A stretch of DNA of 64,000 nt from Phorcus lineatus (taxonomy: Eukaryota > Mollusca > Gastropoda > Trochida > Trochidae): positions 9,701,755 to 9,765,754 of the forward strand of contig OV121091.1 in assembly GCA_921293015.1 (NCBI GenBank), given 5' to 3'. The translations under genes were made by a program, and so were the position numbers. This document shows, in pieces, positions 59,201 through 64,000 of this stretch. The notes below the pieces were generated by a model. The model searched no databases and was not told where the DNA came from. It saw nothing but the letters and a program-made list of their open reading frames with translations. Position 1 is the first letter of the stretch; each line of letters begins with the position of its first letter.

Positions 59201-61688
59201 ATTTAAACTTGCAATGTTGATGAATCAGCATGTGTAGATGTGAATTTTCCGGTATTCAATTTCTCGAAACTTTTTTCTTGCTTTTTTTTGACTGTTTCCA
59301 TGAAAATGTAATTAAGGATTTTGTTTCGGGAGGAGAACTAAAAATTTGAGAACCTAACTTAATGAAACTTGGTGTGTAGATTAATCAACATGCATAGATG
59401 TGCCTTTTGGGGTTTTCAGTGGCTCCATTGGAAAGAAATGGACATGCACATTTTGCCCCATTATAACATAGTTTTAAGTACCAAGTACTCCGCAATCCGT
59501 GCTTGCTTCTGAAATTATTTCTGGAGTATTTCTTGTTAAGGATCAAAACCGAACTGAGTTTTTGTTTGAGAAAAGTAGCCCGCAGTAGAGGGAAATTGGG
59601 GAGGGCCAAAGGCCTTACCCAGTTTTTTGAGGCCACTCAAACTTATGCAGTGTGACTTTTAGAACCTGTTAGAGAGTTCCACAGTGATCCGACAAAAAGG
59701 ATGCAGGCAGAAACCTGCAAACAAGGCAGTACAATACTGCCGACTTGCATCTCAAGCTCAGCTATTGGTAGACTATTTTTAGATAGTTCATAGGTCATAA
59801 GTCACAGTGTGTAAGTTTTAGTGGGGTTATGTCCCAGGGGTTTATGAACCCTGAGATAGGATGAGAAAACAGCCATTAGTGTTATCGTTGTCTTTTGTGG
59901 CCGAGTCGGGAAATTGGCCGGTTAAATAAGCAAAGGCTGCACAGATTGAAATCGACAAGTTTGTGATATTTTATGATTCTATTTAATGGGAGGAAGAGTT
60001 GGGGTCATCTAACTTCAAACACGAATAATTTCCATTTAAGAGAAAATTCCTGAAGAAATCCCCAGGTGTTCCTAAAGAAATCCTAGGAAACTGACTACAG
60101 AGGTTAACCCGGTAAAAGAGAACCCAGTAGAATAATAGAGTGACTTCAGTAGAGGTTTATAAAAATAACTTTAAAACTCAAGGGCGCTTATTCAAGTCTA
60201 TTTCAATTGTATAACCATTTTTCATAACTAGTAAACTAATGACTTGTGGACAATTTGGTAGGCCTTTTACCTGTAGAGTGTTGATGTCTCATTAAGGCAT
60301 TACAACTTAAGGGTGCAAAAATTTGTTAATATATTTACCAAAAACAGGCTAATTTTTCCAAAGTATAACATTAAGACTTGATAACTACAAGATGTTTTGT
60401 GTGCTATTACCTGTTCCTTTACCTTTACCTGTCCAAATATGTTACATCACCTGTCTTCTTGAACATGATCCCCAGTCATTGATATAACTGACTACACATT
60501 TTTAAAATCTGTATTTGACATGAAGGCGGCCTAACTACAGGCAGGGGCAAGTGAGCTTCTATCATATGTTTTAATAGTCGTAATTGAGATTCTGACCCTT
60601 GTCTTGAGATGTATCAGATGAATATGTTCTGTTCGTCTTCTGATATCATTTTTTATTTCAATAAAAGATCTGCATATTTTAGATACAGAACTGCCACTTG
60701 TTTCCACTGTCATAGCATTGTGAGGTCATTATGTTATGGTGTCATAACATCATTATATGAAATCAAACCATGGCAGTGTCCTTGTTGAAGATGACAGGGC
60801 CTTGTGCATAACTTACTGTGAAAACATCTCACAGAAGCAATACCATCTCTTGAACACAGTTGTATGTGATGAATCATTATAAAGAATTCTCTTATCTCTG
60901 CAGAGGTACTTAATCTCTTTGTGCAGGATGAATGCTTGTGATTCTATCAAATTAATCAGATCAAAATGTTCTATAATGGAGGTACTACGCCTAGAGTGTG
61001 TAAAAATCATATTTATGTTATGATGATCTGCAGAAAAAAACAATGGTTAAGTTTATATCTTTCGACTTCAGGGCGGCTCTGGGAGGCCACGCTTACATCT
61101 GTCAGACACTCATCAGGTTTGGGGTCGACCCAAACGTCAGGGACCACACTGGGTATGTTGCAACCTTAGCCCTAACCACAATATCCCCTGATTTTATTAA
61201 CTTGTACTTATAATCCATATCTGCTGATCTGTCATCTTTACTTTTGGAAAACAATACGAATAAAGAATGAAATGTTTTTACGATAAAATGTCCTGCGATT
61301 TAATAAGTTTGATAAAAGTTTTTGGTTTTTGAGGTTAATCTTTGTTGTATGTTACCTACAAGACTAGAATCACTTGTTACCTACAAGACTAGAATCACTT
61401 GTTACCTACAAGACTAGAATCACTTGTTACCTACAAGACTAGAATCACTTGTTACCTACAAGACTAGAATCACTTGTTACCTACAAGACTAGAATCACTT
61501 GTTACCTACAAGACTAGAATCACTTGTTTCTGAAGCGAATGAATGTTGAGCACTGTGAACAATTTGGAAGTAAAGTTTGGTGGACCTGCAGGCGGAGCCC
61601 GATCCAGTGTGCAGCGTACGGAGGGTTCGTGAACTGCATGTCGGTGTTGATGGAACATAAAGCTGACCCCAGCACTCAGGACAACGAG
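47181..61688 (+). CDS. INVS: Inversin, 13 coding exons, first 501 residues; continues past the window
   Basis: Ankyrin-repeat scaffold of the inversin compartment in the proximal cilium; in vertebrates it acts in left-right patterning, kidney cystic disease (nephrocystin 2) and the switch to planar-polarity Wnt signalling. Exons: 47181-47222, 48357-48474, 48944-49110, 50034-50207, 50472-50537, 53356-53457, 53952-54050, 54160-54235, 54570-54676, 55502-55667, 57172-57379, 61072-61152, 61592-61688. All joins are GT-AG with matching phase and total 1,503 nt. Family-specific runs include QLHAAAVNGDK, PLMFCVLADRLDCAEALLKAGA, DSNIGIPDTEGKTPLHWAA, NWQDYEGRTALHLAVADGN, AFMWAAGKGADDV and KHTPLFRACEMGH, in the order of vertebrate inversin. 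The IQ motifs and C-terminus lie off-window. The start MAAVAGPSSSN is the first in-frame ATG of its exon; a longer N-terminus is possible. Confidence 0.96.
48357..48474 (+). CDS. INVS: Inversin exon 2 (start of first ankyrin repeat)
   Basis: Residues 15-53. TQLHAAAVNGDKQMLTRLIA is the characteristic inversin opening. Acceptor GTTTCAG, donor G|GTGGCC (weak), phase 1. Confidence 0.93.
48944..49110 (+). CDS. INVS: Inversin exon 3 (ankyrin)
   Basis: Residues 54-109, DDGDQFGRSPLMFCVLADRL followed by DCAEALLKAGAQVN and GRTALHWSAHK. Acceptor TATCCCAG, donor AAG|GTAGAT, phase 0. Confidence 0.96.
49211..50054. repeat. 63-bp minisatellite carrying 13 copies of the inversin exon 4 acceptor
   Basis: The unit runs from GGTAACTACCGGCTGCTGA through CCAGACTACAG and ATGTTTGTTAATACTGTG to TTGTTCTTGTGGCAG. 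It contains the pyrimidine-rich 3' splice site of intron 3 and the first seven codons of exon 4. Acceptor AGs end at 49262, then at 49340 and every 63 bases to 50033. Copies are nearly identical, with single-base variants such as TACTGG and ACCAAAC. Units 2-13 are open and in frame with exon 4. The first copy (from 49263) still has AAGCTTCTTCTG like the real exon and meets a TAA after 13 codons. Confidence 0.97.
50034..50207 (+). CDS. INVS: Inversin exon 4 (ankyrin); acceptor lies in a tandem array
   Basis: Residues 110-167, GNYRLLKLLLGKGADCREKD then TALHLCTRHKLPKCMALLL and PGEMDDQDKNK. Homology to inversin begins at GNYR, placing the ancestral acceptor at the last repeat copy (50033). Any of the 11 acceptors before it would add multiples of 21 residues in frame. 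Donor AAG|GTACCT, phase 0. Confidence 0.92.
50472..50537 (+). CDS. INVS: Inversin exon 5 (66-nt ankyrin micro-exon)
   Basis: Residues 168-189, RTALHWAASYGNLEHVKMLI then KQ. Acceptor CTCTTACAG, donor CAG|GTACGT, phase 0 on both sides. Confidence 0.95.
50740..51020. repeat. Two diverged copies of a dispersed repeat in intron 5
   Basis: Two segments about 130-150 bases apart share CCATGAGTCTTCAGATTT-like and ATCAGACTTCA, GAGGA, ATTTGGGTGACC and TTCAAGGTCACTAC blocks. Similar AAGGTCACAT phrases recur near 55260. Non-coding. Confidence 0.6.
51119..51290. mobile_element. MITE with 46-bp inverted repeats, inversin intron 5
   Basis: Arms 51119-51164 and 51245-51290 are inverted copies containing CAGACCTTTTTTGG and AATGAATGCAGAATGACATT with about three mismatches, around an 80-base centre. 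Outer complementarity TATTTACAG versus CTGTCAATA suggests the termini extend to about 51110 and 51295 with a TA target. No coding capacity. Confidence 0.8.
52540..52830 (+). pseudogene. Penelope-like element fragment (end of RT and start of GIY-YIG linker)
   Basis: LQFLDIMVVNLRNNNQLIDS then VYRKPTHVDQYLHNTSNHPL is the conserved FLD-x-YRKPTHTD-YL-HP block at the C-terminus of Penelope-type reverse transcriptases. The frame goes on to RLVYHIPCDCGV, equivalent to the VVY-IPC segment before the GIY-YIG nuclease. An in-frame stop upstream (near 52580) and truncation on both sides show it is dead. A C17-like run follows at 52849-52865. It lies in inversin intron 5. Confidence 0.85.
52849..52865. 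repeat. Poly-C tract
   Basis: An uninterrupted run of about 17 C residues, prone to length error in sequencing. Confidence 0.9.
53356..53457 (+). CDS. INVS: Inversin exon 6 (ankyrin)
   Basis: Residues 190-223, DSNIGIPDTEGKTPLHWAAS then RDHQAVSCVKLIL. Acceptor CTTGCAG, donor CTG|GTGAGT, phase 0. Confidence 0.96.
53952..54050 (+). CDS. INVS: Inversin exon 7 (ankyrin)
   Basis: Residues 224-256, with NWQDYEGRTALHLAVADGN, one of the best-conserved inversin repeats. Acceptor CTGTCCAG, donor CTG|GTAAGT, phase 0. Confidence 0.96.
54160..54235 (+). CDS. INVS: Inversin exon 8 (ankyrin)
   Basis: Residues 257-281, ALDNMFRTPLHWAAVL. Acceptor CTCTTGCAG, donor G|GTGAGA, phase 1. Confidence 0.95.
54570..54676 (+). 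CDS. INVS: Inversin exon 9 (ankyrin)
   Basis: Residues 282-317, GHSKIVGLLLDSGADYASSD then GATPLHYAAQNNYD. Acceptor TTTCATAG, donor GAT|GTGGGT, phase 0. Confidence 0.95.
55502..55667 (+). CDS. INVS: Inversin exon 10 (ankyrin)
   Basis: Residues 318-372, DTVEVFVSRK then GRTAFMWAAGKGADDVIRVF and DKNGGT. FMWAAGKG is diagnostic of inversin. Acceptor TTCCCTAG, donor G|GTGCGA, phase 1. Confidence 0.96.
55797..56170. mobile_element. TIR element with TA target duplication, inversin intron 10
   Basis: A 374-bp element between TA dinucleotides (55795-55796 and 56171-56172). The ends CTGTATATTATTGTGTATAA and (reverse complement) CCGTATATTATTGCATATAA match over about 26 bp with few differences. The interior repeats AAGTCAACC-like phrases and has no ORF. 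TA duplication fits the Tc1/mariner/pogo group; that is an inference from the target only. Confidence 0.8.
56619..57150. repeat. 20-bp minisatellite ending next to the exon 11 acceptor
   Basis: About 26 copies of a unit with consensus TTGCCCTCTGTATTATATAT and variants with ACAACC or GTATAT. Because 20 is not a multiple of 3 and the unit lacks stops, all three forward frames stay open and give the same periodic peptide; these are not genes. The array stops about 20 bases before exon 11 of inversin and supplies its pyrimidine-rich context. Confidence 0.95.
57172..57379 (+). CDS. INVS: Inversin exon 11 (two ankyrin repeats)
   Basis: Residues 373-441, LHAAALSGHTSTVRIMLSSG then KHTPLFRACEMGHTDVVQVL and DQDGRSPLH. 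Acceptor GTGAACAG, donor TG|GTTAGT (weak), phase 2. Confidence 0.96.
57400..57540. mobile_element. Hairpin MITE (63-bp arms) 20 bases after the exon 11 donor
   Basis: Arms 57400-57462 and 57478-57540 are inverted copies with 4 mismatches, beginning AAGTTACCATGTGTCCGC on each strand and separated by about 15 bases. Almost the whole element is palindrome. No clear target duplication was found beyond AT-rich flanks. Confidence 0.85.
57541..61071. other. Inversin intron 11, repeat-rich, no exon seen
   Basis: Contains several diverged copies (near 58330, 58475, 58625 and 59345) of a segment with AAACTGTAAG-like, AACTTGGCATGTGGATTAATCAG and GCATAGATGTG phrases. No ankyrin codons were found between exons 11 and 12. 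Confidence 0.55.
61072..61152 (+). CDS. INVS: Inversin exon 12 (ankyrin)
   Basis: Residues 442-468, WAALGGHAYICQTLIRFGVD then PNVRDHT. Acceptor GACTTCAG, donor GG|GTATGT, phase 2. Confidence 0.95.
61351..61525. repeat. 25-bp tandem repeat, 7 perfect copies, inversin intron 12
   Basis: Unit GTTACCTACAAGACTAGAAT plus CACTT, repeated without spacers from 61351. There are no unique spacers, so it is not a CRISPR-like array. It ends 66 bases before exon 13. Confidence 0.97.
61592..61688 (+). CDS. INVS: Inversin exon 13 (ankyrin), last exon in the window
   Basis: Residues 469-501, RSPIQCAAYGGFVNCMSVLM then EHKADPSTQDNE. Acceptor ACCTGCAG, donor GAG|GTACAT, phase 0. The expected next exon (GRTALHWS-like) was not found up to 64000. 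Confidence 0.95.
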
Positions 61689-64000
61689 GTACATGCACTT
61701 TAGTTTGCATTTTATTTCTCTAATGTCTTGTTAATGTTTAAACTTAAATTTCAATCATACAATTTCAAGACAATTCATGAATGGAACTTCAAAGTGATAG
61801 CAGCATTATTTTGAGCGCTGATGTGCAATCGTTTCAATAATATCTTGTCATTGCTAAATATTTTATATTTTTGTTTTTAATTGGGAATGGCCTTAATAGG
61901 GCCAATAATACAAAACACACTTTTATGAATGTTTGAGCTTCAGATGGTTAAATAATATACAATGTAAGTATCTGAAAGGAGCACTAGTTAGGAGATCCCT
62001 TAGAGAACACTTAGTACATCTTATATGTACATGTTTGTCTATATAATTTATAGAGTCTTGACACTACTAAATGACATCCTGGTTAATAATGTTTTTTTGA
62101 AACAAGTGAATGATTTGGTCTTTGACAAGTGAAAGCAAGTTAGATTCCAATACCATTCATGGGTGTCATGCTATTTAAGGGGACTGAGTTTAGTATTTTA
62201 TTTATTACTTGCTAAATTATAGCGTCAAAAATTGCAAGAAATTGCTAACATGATCACTGTGGTCGTTTCGCTAACATTGTGATATCATACTTAAAACCAT
62301 ACTGTCCCAATTTTGACCTGATTTCAATTTGAAGTAAATGCAAATCATAATTAAAACCAAAAAACATTTTTCTCGCCTGCAATAAAATTAAGGAATTATC
62401 GGGAAATTCTTCCGTTAACGGAAAGGACTTCCCCGCACTATTTTTTAGATATTTGACACCGTGTCCATATAAGGAAAGCGCAAACCGACCTTGACCTTAG
62501 AAAAAGTGAATACGGGACCAAGTCTGTAACTTCTGACAGATCACACGACCTCGCGTTTTTTTTCTCAATCAAATAAAACAACACGCCGAAACAAAGGTAA
62601 GTAAAGCATATGCATGTAGAGAGATGTTGTTATAGAGATGGGATAGAGAATTAATGCATACTAACAAATCTGGACCCCGTTTCACAAAAAATCGTAACCT
62701 AGTTTACGAGTGTTTTTCACACGTAACGTAGATCTACGATTTGGATGCGTTTCACAAAAAAGTGCAGGTGTAAACTAGTAGCGATATCAGTCGTAAATCT
62801 AGGGGTGCTCCTTTCCACTCGTAAGTCCTTGCGTGTGAAATTTATTGGTAATATTAGGGATTTTCACACACATGCAACAGGAAGATTTTGTTTTGTTTGG
62901 GAGAAAAACTTTCGTCCGAGTGACCGGTGAGATGTCAGTTTGTTGCCTGTGACTTTTAAAGGACTTTTGCACAAAACTCACATTTTATGTTGTCGTAAAT
63001 CATATTTGAGATAAAAGAAAGATACAACAAACAAGTAAATAAAACTTATTTTTTTCCTATCTACACTTAAATTGTCCTTGAATTCGTAGTTAGTAATGAA
63101 ATAAAAGAGTTGCTTCCCTTGAATTCTAGTGCCGTGCGAAATTAAGTCCTGTGAAAATTTATACCCAACGCAGACTAGAGCGAATCGATATTCTTTTTTC
63201 AACTAGAGCTATACGAAAACATACAATAGTTGTTATCCAAATAAAATGAAATAAATAATAAAATGATTATGTTAAATAGTACCGACAAATTACTGTTCAT
63301 GAATCATGATAGTGAGATATAATCAAAATAAAAAAAGGTGCGGCTAATCATTCAAGTGCATCTAACTTATGTAAATGAAATTTATAGATTTATTTATTTA
63401 TTTTATGTTTATGTTATTTTTTTTAACCTCTCTCTACTTGTTCACGTTTTGTCTTCAAATATTTAAATAAATTTTGAACATTATTAGAGGAGAGTTTTTT
63501 TAGTTGATACATGTGTTACCTATTCTTTTCCATGTGAATACTATATGAAGACCCAATTCAAATCAATTGTAAATCAAATTTTAAATATTATCTACAAAAA
63601 CCAAACTAAATAATCACAGGGAGAAACACTATGACATCATTGTTGCTTGGAATTGAATACATCTGCAACAAAAAATTACCAGTGCTTATTACAGTGACTG
63701 AAGCAGGTTGAAAATTCTTTACAACATTCTTTTCATGTTTCTCTTGATCCAAAAAATGCTCTCTTGTCCTTGGAATTGTTTATGACTTAACAGATTTCTG
63801 CCTATATGGCATTACAAATATGGGTTAACAATAAACATATATGTATATAATATCACATAAAAAATAACATGGATGGTTAATTGATTAAATCTATTTTATT
63901 TCAAAATTCAAATCAGTAAATTTTCCCACTTCATCGATACATATATTCAGCTTTGAAAATATTGTCAACTGACATGAAACTTATTCACCAAAAATGTCAC
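61689..64000. other. Inversin intron 13 up to the window end
   Basis: AT-rich. Near 62675-62830 there are CGTTTCACAAAAAA phrases repeated with AGTTTACGAG and GTAAACTAGT blocks, resembling a dispersed non-coding repeat. No further inversin exon was found. Confidence 0.5.

Noticed and set aside
61351-61525. CRISPR-like direct repeats
   Set aside because: The seven 25-base copies abut with no unique spacers, and the host is a eukaryote.

Overview
The window is animal nuclear DNA, most likely from a mollusc or another spiralian. This is inferred from intron-rich genes with GT-AG boundaries, an animal-type chitin synthase without a myosin head, an inversin orthologue, and a dense load of LINE, SINE, Tc1, Penelope and MITE remains. 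There is nothing bacterial in it: no operons and no CRISPR array. Species cannot be named from sequence alone.

Layout. (1) 1-11.7 kb: a probable 3' terminal exon of an off-window gene (459-685, +), AT-rich DNA, a 260-bp MITE with a 9-bp target duplication (5385-5644), a tRNA-derived SINE with a 12-bp duplication (7831-8145) and a frameshifted Tc1 transposase (8198-9199). (2) 11.86-23.70 kb, minus strand: a complete chitin synthase gene in 14 exons whose phases all agree, giving a 1,448-residue multi-pass membrane enzyme. Its intron 9 carries a 1.2-kb minisatellite. (3) 24-42.8 kb: a graveyard of retroelements. One LINE (29,965-33,836, minus) sits inside another (29,145-34,480, plus) so precisely that the host frame closes when it is removed. 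A 2.7-kb TIR element with a 7-bp target duplication splits the first codons of an otherwise open LINE-type ORF1 (36,075-39,712). (4) 42.8-47 kb: unassigned candidate exons. (5) 47.18-61.69 kb, plus strand: the first 501 codons of inversin in 13 coding exons, almost all ankyrin repeats, continuing beyond the window.

The most unusual feature is in inversin. A 63-bp unit spanning the 3' splice site and first codons of exon 4 is tandemly repeated, giving 13 candidate acceptors. Twelve of these are exactly 63 bp apart and all in the same frame as the exon, so splicing to any of the twelve would insert 0 to 11 copies of a 21-residue peptide without a frameshift. Two further tandem arrays lie just upstream of the exon 11 and exon 13 acceptors.

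The two recognised genes have no evident functional link: chitin synthase makes extracellular chitin, and inversin acts at the base of cilia. All exon models were derived by reading splice sites and matching remembered family motifs; no alignment was run.
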